Below, piece after piece: positions 1 to 7,997 of a stretch of DNA of 64,000 bases (positions are counted from its first letter, which is position 1; every line of letters starts with the position of its first letter). The notes beneath the pieces are model-generated. The model was not told the origin of the DNA and searched no databases. It saw nothing but the letters and a program-made list of their open reading frames with translations. The DNA is from Candidatus Poribacteria bacterium (GTDB taxonomy: Bacteria; Poribacteria; WGA-4E; WGA-3G), in the NCBI GenBank assembly GCA_028818705.1, contig JAPPNJ010000155.1, forward strand, positions 1-64,000, read 5' to 3'. Both the position numbers and the translations under genes were made by a program.

Positions 1-169
1 TTCCGCCTATTTAACGAGGCCTGCGGAGACCTCGACATGCAACCTATATCTCATTCACCTTCGTCGAAACCTTTACACCCCCAGATTGGAAATGAATTAA
101 CGCCGATGCGCGTATGGCATTCAGCGGATTAGAAACTGTACCAACTGGATTCTACTACCGATTAGGTTT
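1..169. other. Unassigned window edge
   Basis: No recognisable gene. One plus-strand frame is open from base 1 to a TAG at 130-132 and could be the end of a gene that starts outside the window, but its 43 residues match no family I know. I see no tmRNA-like acceptor end, although smpB is adjacent. Confidence 0.3.
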
Positions 170-628
170 TCAATTATATGCCCGCATCTCATTTGCGGTT
201 GCTTCACGTTCGATCTTATCCCGTTTATCGTAAAGCTGTTTACCCATGGCGACCGCCAACTCTAACTTCACTTTACCGTTACTAAAATAAGCACGCGTTG
301 GAACAATGGTCATGCCTTTTGAACGGATCGAACGTTCCAGTTTAGTGATCTCCCGCCGATGTAATAGCAATTTTCGTTTCCGTTTCGGCTCGTGATTGGC
401 GATATTCCCGTGTTCATAGGGACCGATATGTGCATCAATTAGGAAAATTTCCCCGTCTGACACCTGTGCATAACTATCAGTCAGGTTAAGTCGACCTGCG
501 CGAATTGACTTCACTTCAGTACCTTGCAAAACAATACCGGCTTCATACCGGTCGCGTAAGTGATAGTCATACCGCGCCTTTCGATTTATCGCAATCACTG
601 GGGACGTAGAATCTTTAGCACTTTTCAT
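170..628 (-). CDS. smpB: SsrA-binding protein SmpB
   Basis: SmpB binds tmRNA and brings it to stalled ribosomes for trans-translation in the cytoplasm. The 152-residue length is normal for the family. Family landmarks are visible: an early NRKARYDY block, the GTEVKSIR segment, a central IGPYEHGN loop, HRREI, and a basic C-terminal tail (GKQLYDKRDKIERE). The ATG at 628 has no Shine-Dalgarno sequence. A good promoter lies only about 11 bases upstream, so the mRNA is probably leaderless or nearly so. The gene stands alone, divergent from hflX. Identification is secure; the leaderless reading is inference. Confidence 0.96.
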   Translation of the reverse strand: MKSAKDSTSPVIAINRKARYDYHLRDRYEAGIVLQGTEVKSIRAGRLNLTDSYAQVSDGEIFLIDAHIGPYEHGNIANHEPKRKRKLLLHRREITKLERSIRSKGMTIVPTRAYFSNGKVKLELAVAMGKQLYDKRDKIEREATANEMRAYN

Positions 629-638
629 AGTGGGTTAA

Positions 639-667
639 AGTATAACACATAATTAAGTCAGATACAA
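639..667 (-). promoter_or_regulatory. smpB promoter
   Basis: On the minus strand TTGTAT (667-662) and TATACT (644-639) are separated by exactly 17 bases. The -10 box ends 10-11 bases before the smpB ATG, which leaves almost no 5' leader. Confidence 0.6.
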
Positions 668-715
668 GGAAAAACATCAGAAAATCTGAAGTTTTTTCTC
701 AAAACTGGATTTTAG

Positions 716-744
716 TTGAAAAAAGCCCAATAATCTGATACACT
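716..744 (+). promoter_or_regulatory. hflX promoter
   Basis: TTGAAA (716-721) and TACACT (739-744) are spaced 17 bases apart. Transcription from here gives a leader of about 110 bases before hflX, with a possible GGCAT/ATGCC stem and a clear ribosome binding site (AAAGGAG) just before the ATG. Confidence 0.55.
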
Positions 745-861
745 ATACCGTAGAGACGGCATTGTTGGGTAGCCTGAGACACTATGCCTCGGAATGTAAA
801 GCAGAGACAAATTGTGCTTTAACAGCATAAGTTCCCATCAAAGCAAGAAAGGAGTTCTTGA

Positions 862-2148
862 ATGCAAGAATTTTACGACACTCGTGCCCCGAATCCGCCT
901 ACACGTGCAATTTTGGTAGGTGTAAAACTTCGAGATAGCCTGCTGCACGAAACAGAAGAATCACTACAAGAACTCCGGCAACTCGCAGAGACTGCCGGTA
1001 TTGAAGTCGTTTGTGAGACAATTCAGCCACGCAACATGCCGAACCCAACGTATTTTATTGGCGAAGGAAAGGTTGAAGAACTCAAACCGCTGATCGAAGA
1101 ATTCAACGCTGATGCAGTTATTTTTGATGAAGAACTATCACCGGGTCAGAATCGGAACCTTGAAAGGGCATTTGATGTCACCACGATTGACCGGACAGGA
1201 CTTATTCTTCAGGTTTTCGCCCAACGTGCCTTCACTAAAGAGGCACGCCTACAAGTAGCGTTGGCACAACTCGAATACGCGCTCCCGCGCCTCACTCGGA
1301 TGTGGACGCACCTCTCACGACTTGCGACAGGGGGCGGTGGCAGCAGACGGCTCCGGGGTCCCGGTGAAACGCAGCTTGAAATGGATAGACGCTGGGTCCG
1401 TAGAAATATTGGACACGTCAGAAAAGCTCTTAAAGCCGTTGAAAAACAACGTCATGTTCAGCGAAGAAACCGATCAGAAAAAATCAAAGTGTCCCTCGTT
1501 GGATACACGAATGCTGGAAAATCGACCCTCTTTAACCGACTGGCAGGCGAAACTGTGTTGGCTGAAGATAAGTTATTCGCGACCTTAGATTCTACGACGC
1601 GGAAAGTGAACTTGCCACAAAAACAGCAGATTCTGTTGAGCGATACCGTCGGATTCATCAAGAAATTGCCACACCAACTCGTTGAAGCATTTAAAGCGAC
1701 ACTTGAAGAGGTCTCGGAAGCCGACCTTCTGCTTCATGTCGTTGATGCGAGTCATCCGGAAGCAGAAGCGCAGATAGCCGCCGTAGACGTGGTTCTTGAA
1801 GAGTTAGATGCCACCCAAATTCCGATGGTCATGGCTTTCAATAAAATCGATAGGCTCAAAAACGAAGAGGGATTGCAAATTCTACGGAGTCGATACCCCG
1901 ATGCGCTTCCGATCTCGGCGCAACGCGGCGACGGTATCTCAGATTTAGTAGATGCCTTGGCACATCGTTTCGGTGAACGCGGCACAGATCTCTCTCTCAG
2001 CATTCCATATACAGACGGGCAAGCTTTGGATTTACTTTACAAGCACGGCACTGTGCTGGATACCGAATACACAGACGAAGCCGTTCATGTCAAAGCCCGT
2101 CTTCCAAGTCGCTACCTCAAATCGGTTTCCCAATTTCTGGTTTCTTAG
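862..2148 (+). CDS. hflX: GTPase HflX
   Basis: HflX is a ribosome-associated TRAFAC GTPase that splits or rescues stalled ribosomes, especially after heat stress. The 428 residues match the family length. The N-terminal HflX domain holds the FIGEGKVEEL segment and the glycine-rich linker before RRLRGPGETQLE. The G domain starts near residue 210 with P-loop GYTNAGKST, followed by DTVGFI (G3) and NKID (G4). The start has a strong Shine-Dalgarno, AAAGGAG. The next gene begins 27 bases downstream on the same strand, so the two may be co-transcribed although their roles look unrelated. Confidence 0.96.
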   Translation: MQEFYDTRAPNPPTRAILVGVKLRDSLLHETEESLQELRQLAETAGIEVVCETIQPRNMPNPTYFIGEGKVEELKPLIEEFNADAVIFDEELSPGQNRNLERAFDVTTIDRTGLILQVFAQRAFTKEARLQVALAQLEYALPRLTRMWTHLSRLATGGGGSRRLRGPGETQLEMDRRWVRRNIGHVRKALKAVEKQRHVQRRNRSEKIKVSLVGYTNAGKSTLFNRLAGETVLAEDKLFATLDSTTRKVNLPQKQQILLSDTVGFIKKLPHQLVEAFKATLEEVSEADLLLHVVDASHPEAEAQIAAVDVVLEELDATQIPMVMAFNKIDRLKNEEGLQILRSRYPDALPISAQRGDGISDLVDALAHRFGERGTDLSLSIPYTDGQALDLLYKHGTVLDTEYTDEAVHVKARLPSRYLKSVSQFLVS

Positions 2149-2175
2149 GAAGAGAAAGTCTGGGGAGTTTGAAAT

Positions 2176-4140
2176 ATGTCATGTCAAATGTCCCGCAGAC
2201 GATTTATAGCCCAGATAGGTTTGATGACGCTTGGTTTTTCTGTTTTGCCCCTTTCAATTGCTAGAATTCAGGCGAACCCAGAGGAAGCTTTGATGAATGT
2301 TGAATTGAATGGACATAACACCCGGCTACTGCTTTCGGCAGAACCTTGGAACAACGGTATCTTAAGACTCATCGTTGGGGAAAATGTAGAAATTCCGTTC
2401 CTTATGCCTGCTTTAACCGGTCATCACTACTTTACAGGTGTCTTTTCTTCGAAAGCTCAGTATGAACCTCATAGCAGCCCGGCTACACTCACCCAGCACT
2501 CAGAGATGCAAGCTGTTTACCATCAACCTGAAACTCCCTATACCCATGTGGAAACCCGCATCGAATACGAAATCATTGAGAGAGGAACCGTTGAGATGCG
2601 TTTTAAAACCCAATCCCACGCCAAAGAATATCCTTATGGGTATGTTGGGCTGTTTTGGGGAACCCTTGTGCCACACGGTGGACAGCGAGGGTTTCATCTC
2701 GCACTTCCGCAACCAAGCGGCAATTTGCGCTGGTACTACTTTCAGGCCGGCGGAGACAACCAGAACAATCGCAACAGCACTGTCCTTGGACCAAACATGC
2801 CCTTTGCCGAACACCACTCAGATCATTCTAACAGTTACTTTTTCGCCGAGTCCCGGCATCGATTCGCCTTACCTATTCAGGTTGCCCGCTGGCGTGACCT
2901 GTATTATAGCTTCGCGCTTGATACGATAGATGTCGCTTTCACGAACGTACTTATGGGCACTGCCGTTGGAGGCCCAAGCTGGGATGTCTATTGGCGGTTG
3001 CGTCCTGGCGAATCGAAGTCTATCCGCTGTCGGCTCACTATCGGGAAATGGAATAGTTGGGAAGCGATTGAGGAAAATTATCGAAGTTGGCGTGGATGTG
3101 TCAATTCATCATTCGCCATAAGCCAAGCTGGCCACCAAATGTCACAAGTGCTAAGCCCACCTGAGGCTGTCGAGATGAAGCCGGACGCTGGGTTGGCACT
3201 GTCACGAAAGCTATTCGAGAGCAGGGGAAGACAACTACTGGAGGAGTTGAACCTTTTGAATCAATGCGCCGTTGGATGTTTCGGTGGCACGTCGCAGAAT
3301 CTTCGTCTCGACGATAAGCATTCAAGAGATCATATCTGGGGTCCGTATCTTACGTTTCTTCTCAATGAAAAAGCGTGGCAGGCACATCATGAGCGGCTTG
3401 AGAAAGCTGTTGCGGCGATGCCTGATGAAGTAGATGGCGTTCGATGGATAGGTTACGGCGGACCTCACCCACGAAAAACAGGAGTTCGAGAATTCCGCTC
3501 TTTCTTACAGAGTCTCACCGGGTTAGAGAAGCCACCCCAAACTGACCGGGAGTGGTTACCTCACTTAACGCGTGTTAATTTCCTTGGCCGTTCTTGGACA
3601 GAACAGTTGTTCGACGCGACTCAGGGAGAAGTTTTCCACGACCCGGGCGAAAGGTTCACGCAACTATGGCGACATTGGACGCTCTACGTCCCTCCAGATA
3701 TTCACCGAGCTTTACTCGCCCAGTCGCTTTTCCGAATCTGGAACGCAGGTCCTGAGTACAACTTGAAGCGAATGGCAGCTCGCAGGGATCGCGCCGCCTT
3801 TGAGCTATGTCGCTCGCGATTTATGAACGAAGTGCTTAAGTTGGCGTTCTGCTGGAATGAACAGTTTATCCCCCACTTCAAGTGGCGCGTCGCACAGTTT
3901 CACCGGCTGCCGATTTGTCCGTCTGCCATTCGACAGGGCATTAATTCCCTGTCGGCAGCACCAAAGGAAGCGCAGAGCCTTGAAATCGCGACATTCATTG
4001 TCAATTCTATCAAGATGTTGATGAAAGAACTTTACCACCTGACACCCAGCCTGAAAGAACCACTTTCGGTATTTGCTCATGCCATGCACAATACTATCGA
4101 AGATGCACACGTGAAAAATAGCACATCTCTCGATTGGTAG
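2176..4140 (+). CDS. Tat-signal protein with DUF4037-like C-terminal half
   Basis: The 654-residue protein begins with a twin-arginine signal: S-R-R-R-F-I at residues 6-11, a hydrophobic core, then an IQA-NP site. Residues about 35-300 look like beta-rich extracellular sequence that I cannot assign to a family. From about residue 360 it resembles DUF4037, a nucleotidyltransferase-fold family whose hallmark is DDE-x-S-R-DHDWGP. Here the segment near residues 379-389 reads DDKHSRDHIWG, so the second acid of the DHD pair is isoleucine and catalysis is doubtful. A Tat-exported DUF4037-like protein is unusual. Function unknown; the Tat signal is seen directly and the DUF4037 link is motif-based. 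Confidence 0.65.
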   Translation: MSCQMSRRRFIAQIGLMTLGFSVLPLSIARIQANPEEALMNVELNGHNTRLLLSAEPWNNGILRLIVGENVEIPFLMPALTGHHYFTGVFSSKAQYEPHSSPATLTQHSEMQAVYHQPETPYTHVETRIEYEIIERGTVEMRFKTQSHAKEYPYGYVGLFWGTLVPHGGQRGFHLALPQPSGNLRWYYFQAGGDNQNNRNSTVLGPNMPFAEHHSDHSNSYFFAESRHRFALPIQVARWRDLYYSFALDTIDVAFTNVLMGTAVGGPSWDVYWRLRPGESKSIRCRLTIGKWNSWEAIEENYRSWRGCVNSSFAISQAGHQMSQVLSPPEAVEMKPDAGLALSRKLFESRGRQLLEELNLLNQCAVGCFGGTSQNLRLDDKHSRDHIWGPYLTFLLNEKAWQAHHERLEKAVAAMPDEVDGVRWIGYGGPHPRKTGVREFRSFLQSLTGLEKPPQTDREWLPHLTRVNFLGRSWTEQLFDATQGEVFHDPGERFTQLWRHWTLYVPPDIHRALLAQSLFRIWNAGPEYNLKRMAARRDRAAFELCRSRFMNEVLKLAFCWNEQFIPHFKWRVAQFHRLPICPSAIRQGINSLSAAPKEAQSLEIATFIVNSIKMLMKELYHLTPSLKEPLSVFAHAMHNTIEDAHVKNSTSLDW

Positions 4141-4158
4141 AATAACCGTATGGAATGA

Positions 4159-4188
4159 TTGACAATCTTTTTGAGGTTTCGGTAACAT
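4159..4188 (+). promoter_or_regulatory. Promoter for zinc-ribbon/isomerase pair
   Basis: TTGACA (4159-4164), an 18-base spacer and TAACAT (4183-4188) lie upstream of the gene at 4343, with a leader of about 150 bases. The same core recurs at 24009, 33381 and 59319 (minus strand). Confidence 0.55.
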
Positions 4189-4342
4189 GAGAAATGTTAG
4201 GTAATTTCTTTCAAACGCTTATGGGAACAGAGTCTTGCAGAAGCGAACCAAGGGGGCGCAAGGTTATCACAGGTTTTATAGTTGGAAAGTTATTTCGTTT
4301 GCAAGACTTCATTAGACCTCTACGCGTTGAGGTAATAAACTC

Positions 4343-4591
4343 ATGACATGGTTAGACCGGATTGACATCGGACACGACTTGCAAATCTGCCCAGATTGTG
4401 ACACGGCATACGAGGTGCTTGATCAGTTTTTGGGAAATCCGTCGGAAAATCCTCTCCAGAACCCAATTGATGCAGTGTTTAATGACGCTTACTATGTTGC
4501 GATTCGGTGTCCACAATGCCTCGAAATCCGGCATCTCTGCATACAATCTTTAACAGCCACGCAATTTCATATCGAAAAGGAGAAAACATGA
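4343..4591 (+). CDS. Small zinc-ribbon-like protein
   Basis: An 82-residue protein with two CxxC knuckles, CPDC at residues 18-21 and CPQC near residues 56-59, spaced as in a small zinc ribbon. No other domain is visible. Its TGA overlaps the ATG of the following isomerase (ATGA), which indicates translational coupling. It sits behind a TTGACA/TAACAT promoter. Its role is unknown; coupling to a sugar isomerase suggests a regulatory or accessory part, but that is inference. Confidence 0.6.
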   Translation: MTWLDRIDIGHDLQICPDCDTAYEVLDQFLGNPSENPLQNPIDAVFNDAYYVAIRCPQCLEIRHLCIQSLTATQFHIEKEKT

Positions 4592-5379
4592 AGATAGGCG
4601 TTACCCAAATTATCCTTGGCGGCATGTCGTTAGACGATACGCTTTCGCTCTGTCAGGATGCTGACTACGATGCCGTCGAACTCACGTTTGGTGAAGGACA
4701 AGATACCGACATCAATATGAGCGATACCGAGATACGTGGCATCGCTACGAAGTGTGCGGAGGCGGGTATTGAAATCAGCAGTATCACGGCGGGCTATGCT
4801 GACCGCGGCAATTTATTAAGTATGGATGCAACGCAACGCGAAAAAGGGGCAGTCTCTGTCGCCCGCGCCCTGGAGGTTGCTGGCGCACTCGGGATTGGCG
4901 GAATTTTATTGCACCCCGGTCAACTGACCGTTGAAGGCACATACCAACAGGTATGGGACAACCTTGTCGGTATTCTGAAAGATCTCGCGCCTTCCGCAGC
5001 GGCACACCGAGTCGCAATCGGACTTGAAAACGTATGGAATAAATTTCTGCTGAGTCCAAAAGAGATGCGAGATATTGTTGATGAAGTAGACAACGAATGG
5101 GTAGGGACCTATCTTGACACGGCGAACATGATGGCTTATGGCTATCCAGAGCACTGGATTCGTGAACTCGGACACCGCATCAAACGTGTCCATTTCAAGG
5201 ATTTCTCCCGCAGTGATCATCAGTTTGTTAATCTGTTAGATGGAGATACAGATTGGCAAGCGGTTATGGAAGCGTTTCGTGCTATTGGTTACGACGGTTA
5301 TGTCATTCACGAAGTCGGCAGTGATAGGGAAGCACAAATAGATCTGGCGGAACGGATGCGCAAAATTGTCGCGATGTAA
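4588..5379 (+). CDS. Sugar phosphate isomerase/epimerase (TIM barrel)
   Basis: The 263-residue protein belongs to the xylose-isomerase-like TIM-barrel family (AP endonuclease 2 fold). Supporting segments are the N-terminal MKIGVTQIILGG strand, GILLHPGQ, GLENVWNKFLLSP, TYLDTANMM, RVHFKDFSR and GYVIHEVG, which carry the metal-binding Glu, Asp and His residues of such enzymes. The frame is open upstream to 4507, but ATG 4588 has an AAAGGAG ribosome binding site and overlaps the previous stop, so it is preferred. The likely role is isomerising or epimerising a keto-sugar in polyol or inositol-type catabolism. Substrate unknown. Confidence 0.85.
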   Translation: MKIGVTQIILGGMSLDDTLSLCQDADYDAVELTFGEGQDTDINMSDTEIRGIATKCAEAGIEISSITAGYADRGNLLSMDATQREKGAVSVARALEVAGALGIGGILLHPGQLTVEGTYQQVWDNLVGILKDLAPSAAAHRVAIGLENVWNKFLLSPKEMRDIVDEVDNEWVGTYLDTANMMAYGYPEHWIRELGHRIKRVHFKDFSRSDHQFVNLLDGDTDWQAVMEAFRAIGYDGYVIHEVGSDREAQIDLAERMRKIVAM

Positions 5380-5421
5380 CCACAAACAGAAAAGGCGATG
5401 GATCTACTAAAACCATCGCCT
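5380..5421 (-). terminator. Rho-independent terminator after tRNA-Leu
   Basis: Arms AGGCGATGG (5393-5401) and CCATCGCCT (5413-5421) form a 9-bp stem with an 11-base loop. On the minus strand it is followed by TTTTCTGTTT, directly downstream of the tRNA 3' end. The same hairpin follows the isomerase stop on the plus strand, but without a T-run there. Confidence 0.7.
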
Positions 5422-5423
5422 CA

Positions 5424-5508
5424 TGCCGGAGGTCGGACTCGAACCGACATGGACCTAGGGCCCGCGGGATTTTGAATCCCGTGCGTCTACCAATTTCACC
5501 ACTCCGGC
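5424..5508 (-). tRNA. tRNA-Leu (anticodon CAA)
   Basis: The 85-base minus-strand sequence folds as a class II tRNA. The acceptor stem is GCCGGAG/CTCCGGC, the D-loop contains GGTAGACG, and the anticodon stem-loop is CGGGA-TTCAAAA-TCCCG, giving anticodon CAA. A long variable arm and the TPsiC arm GTCGG-TTCGAGT-CCGAC follow, with discriminator A. The CCA end is not encoded. It decodes UUG. Confidence 0.97.
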
Positions 5509-5596
5509 TTTTTTATTAGTGGTATTATTATATCATATTCCTAACGAGAAGTCAAATTTTGCCTTACGGCGTGGTTCGCAAACCACACCGAGAATC

Positions 5597-6448
5597 ATGG
5601 TAAACGAACAACGTAACTTTCCATCTGAAAACAGATTCCAACGCTTCCTTACAAGTGGGAAAGCATTTTTCACTCAATTGGTGCAGAAGGAGACGTGGCA
5701 AACTTTATGGCACTGGAGTCTCTGGCGCGTTACACCCAAACGCCGTCGCATTCTAAAGTTGATAAGTCAACTCCAACCGCTTGACTCAAATGACCCAGCT
5801 GAACTACGAACCGTCCGCGATGATGTGTTTGCCAAAAGTTGCTTAGAACTACAAACCTCCGAACAACAACAAATTCTTTTGGAGATTCTCAACTACGCCC
5901 GGCAACCGATCGGCTATGAACAGATTCTTTTCGCCGCTATTTATCCTGTCTTAATCAAACGCGATATGGAGGTAATCCCGATACAGACTGAAACTAAACA
6001 CCGACTTGAGGTAGAGATCGGTTACCTCGCGCACAATGAAGACTATTTCTTTTGGGTTCTTGAGATTGATGGCACAGAACGCTTATCTTTGAACACACCG
6101 CTCAATCCGACCATGGAAATCCGAGATGACAAACGCTACGTAGTCTATTCATTGGGCAGTAATGGACTTGTGGATGAAGACTACGTCGCGTATGCCGAGC
6201 AGTGGCTGCTTGACTCCCCGCGTTTAACTGTAGCACTCCCTTTACTCGCCACCGCTTATGCTGAACAGTGGATACTGAACGCCCGTACCTATCTTACACA
6301 CATCCTCGCAGATTTGAAAAACCGGAATTATCAGATCACAGCAACGGCAATACCTGATTTTGAACGGGAGCGGTTGTCACTTTTACGCCGTCTTTCCCTG
6401 GCGCGGCTAAGAAAACGTCAATTTCTGTCCGAACACCGAAATCGCTAA
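5597..6448 (+). CDS. Hypothetical protein
   Basis: A 283-residue protein of no family I recognise. It has tryptophan-rich stretches near the N-terminus (TWQTLWHWSLW), a mixed alpha/beta middle and a very basic, arginine-rich C-terminus. The frame is open back to a GTG at 5519, but that part includes an intergenic-type palindrome, so ATG 5597 is preferred. The last 113 bases run antisense through the 3' end of the M24 peptidase gene, so the arginine-rich tail is read from the complement of conserved peptidase sequence. Confidence in expression is moderate. Confidence 0.55.
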   Translation: MVNEQRNFPSENRFQRFLTSGKAFFTQLVQKETWQTLWHWSLWRVTPKRRRILKLISQLQPLDSNDPAELRTVRDDVFAKSCLELQTSEQQQILLEILNYARQPIGYEQILFAAIYPVLIKRDMEVIPIQTETKHRLEVEIGYLAHNEDYFFWVLEIDGTERLSLNTPLNPTMEIRDDKRYVVYSLGSNGLVDEDYVAYAEQWLLDSPRLTVALPLLATAYAEQWILNARTYLTHILADLKNRNYQITATAIPDFERERLSLLRRLSLARLRKRQFLSEHRNR

Positions 6449-7517
6449 GGTAGATGCCCGGCTCAATCGAGAAGCAGACCCCCGGAATCAAGGTACGCAC
6501 ATCGCGCGTCTCCAAGTTATCCAAATTAACACCGTTGCCGTGAATGACAGTGCCGATGTTGTGTCCGGTCCGATGGATAAAGAATTCGCCGTATCCTTTC
6601 TCAGTAATATATCCGCGAACGCAGTCGTCAACAGCATAACCGTGAACCGGCTCACCGACCTCCCATCTTTCACGGATGAACCGCACCGCTCTGTCCCGTG
6701 CTTCCCTGACAATCTCGAAGATTTCCACATATTGTGAAGGAACAACTTTTCCAGCATAAGCCACCCACGTGGTATCTGCGAAGACGGCATCTGGGGCTTT
6801 CTGTTTTGCCCACAAATCGATTAAGATGAAGTCCCCAACCTTAATCTCTTGGGTGTCCGTTGCTGTTGGCGCATAGTGTGGGTCACTACTCTTGGCGTTT
6901 ACAGCGACGATAGGTGGATGATCGGTGACCAAGTTCATCGCATCAAACTGTCCGAGGATCTCTTGCTGAACGTCGTATTCTGTAATTGTTTTCCCGTCCC
7001 TGAGCTGCGAACCGATCCATGTGAAGGCATGGTCTTTCGCTTGCAATACTAAATGTGCGGACGCTTGATGTCCTGCTGCCTGCGCGTCGCTCAAACGTGC
7101 TTCCATTCGTTGCGCCAACTCAGCAGATGTCTGGATTTCAACGCCGAACGCACGAATCCATTCCAGTGTGCCAGCATCCACTCGTGAAACGTAGGGAATA
7201 GCGGCATCTGGTGAATACTCCATGGCAACCGTCTTTATATCGGCAAGCAGGGTACGCATCTCCTCGTTGAGTTCTCCCCAACCGGCGTAAAGCGCGACGG
7301 TTCCTTGGACACTGACGAAGTTAGAGGTTTCAATCTTATGGACGAGCCACCGCGGTTCACCTTTTGCGGGGATGAGGCAGAACCAGCGGCGCGTGATGTG
7401 TGCATCTGCCAAGCCTGCGACGTTCTGTGCGATGGGGTTTATGCCGCGGAAATCGTAGAGGAGCCAGGCATCTAATCCCAATGTTGTTAGTTCACGCTGG
7501 ATTTCTGTTGTTTTCAT
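6336..7517 (-). CDS. M24 family metallopeptidase (Xaa-Pro aminopeptidase/creatinase-like)
   Basis: The 393-residue protein has the two-domain plan of the family: an N-terminal creatinase-like domain and a C-terminal pita-bread fold. Candidate metal ligands are the Asp residues in DLWAKQKAPDAVFADTTW, the His in HRTGHNIG, the Glu in FSIEPGIYL and the Glu in RTEIDVFL. The C-terminus ending in PVQNQVLPLL looks natural. ATG 7517 is preferred to the in-frame TTG three codons earlier because AGAGAAG precedes it. It is probably a cytoplasmic dipeptidase acting on X-Pro bonds. A creatinase-type amidinohydrolase role is possible, since creatininase- and sarcosine-oxidase-like genes lie elsewhere in the window. 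Confidence 0.88.
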   Translation of the reverse strand: MKTTEIQRELTTLGLDAWLLYDFRGINPIAQNVAGLADAHITRRWFCLIPAKGEPRWLVHKIETSNFVSVQGTVALYAGWGELNEEMRTLLADIKTVAMEYSPDAAIPYVSRVDAGTLEWIRAFGVEIQTSAELAQRMEARLSDAQAAGHQASAHLVLQAKDHAFTWIGSQLRDGKTITEYDVQQEILGQFDAMNLVTDHPPIVAVNAKSSDPHYAPTATDTQEIKVGDFILIDLWAKQKAPDAVFADTTWVAYAGKVVPSQYVEIFEIVREARDRAVRFIRERWEVGEPVHGYAVDDCVRGYITEKGYGEFFIHRTGHNIGTVIHGNGVNLDNLETRDVRTLIPGVCFSIEPGIYLSDFGVRTEIDVFLAAPGKDGVKVTTAPVQNQVLPLL

Positions 7518-7578
7518 GTTGGTCAAACTTCTCTTTTCTCTGTATGAAATCTTTAATCATCTACTCCGCGTTTTTCTT

Positions 7579-7686
7579 CTAATAGTCCTTACCATACCGT
7601 TTTCTGGTATCTATGATAGACCAAGTAGCAACACCAATGCCCACTATCGCAGCGATTGAACCTATGATGATAATTACGGCAGTCAT
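7579..7686 (-). CDS. Small single-pass membrane protein (35 aa)
   Basis: A minus-strand ATG at 7686 opens 35 codons to a TAG. Residues 2-25 form one hydrophobic helix (AVIIIIGSIAAIVGIG then VATWSII), followed by a charged tail, DTRKRYGKDY. This looks like a real small membrane protein of the kind that stabilises larger complexes. It lies between the M24 gene and a repeat-rich spacer, with no strong Shine-Dalgarno sequence. Function unknown. Confidence 0.45.
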   Translation of the reverse strand: MTAVIIIIGSIAAIVGIGVATWSIIDTRKRYGKDY

Positions 7687-7720
7687 TTTATTAATTCTCA
7701 ATAGGATTTATGCACTAAAA

Positions 7721-7754
7721 GACTGGTAGGTGCGGTTTCCTAACCGCACTGGTC
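7721..7754. repeat. Palindromic repeat, GGTGCGGTT/AACCGCACC family
   Basis: GTGCGGTT (7730-7737), loop TCCT, then AACCGCAC (7742-7749), flanked by short complementary GACTGGT/TGGTC-type sequence. Relatives occur at 7998-8084 with an expanded loop and at 60825-60845. Confidence 0.8.
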
Positions 7755-7997
7755 TTCTGTAAAAAATTACCGAATCTTCAACAAAATGATAGCACATTTG
7801 AGAGAAAAAATCAAGGAAGAATTAGGATAACATAAGTTGCCCCTTTGTAGCATAATCTTTTAGATTGTGCATATTTGTGCGCAAACTAACAGTTTACGCT
7901 ACGAATACAGAACCCACGTTAAGCAAATAAACTCTAATGGATTGGAGATGGTAAAACAGATGCTCCTGACGGTTTAAAGGGGATGATTGTGGAATCC

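Noticed and set aside
1..169. Possible tmRNA (ssrA) next to smpB
   Set aside because: No tmRNA acceptor ends, tRNA-like domain or tag-peptide frame ending in Ala-Ala could be found.
751..861. hflX leader as a riboswitch or structured RNA
   Set aside because: A GGCAT/ATGCC stem is possible, but no known riboswitch consensus or terminator/anti-terminator pair is visible.
5519..5596. N-terminal extension of the hypothetical protein from a GTG start
   Set aside because: The extension lies against the tRNA end and contains a GTGG-TTCGCAA-CCAC palindrome of the intergenic type; no ribosome binding site precedes the GTG.
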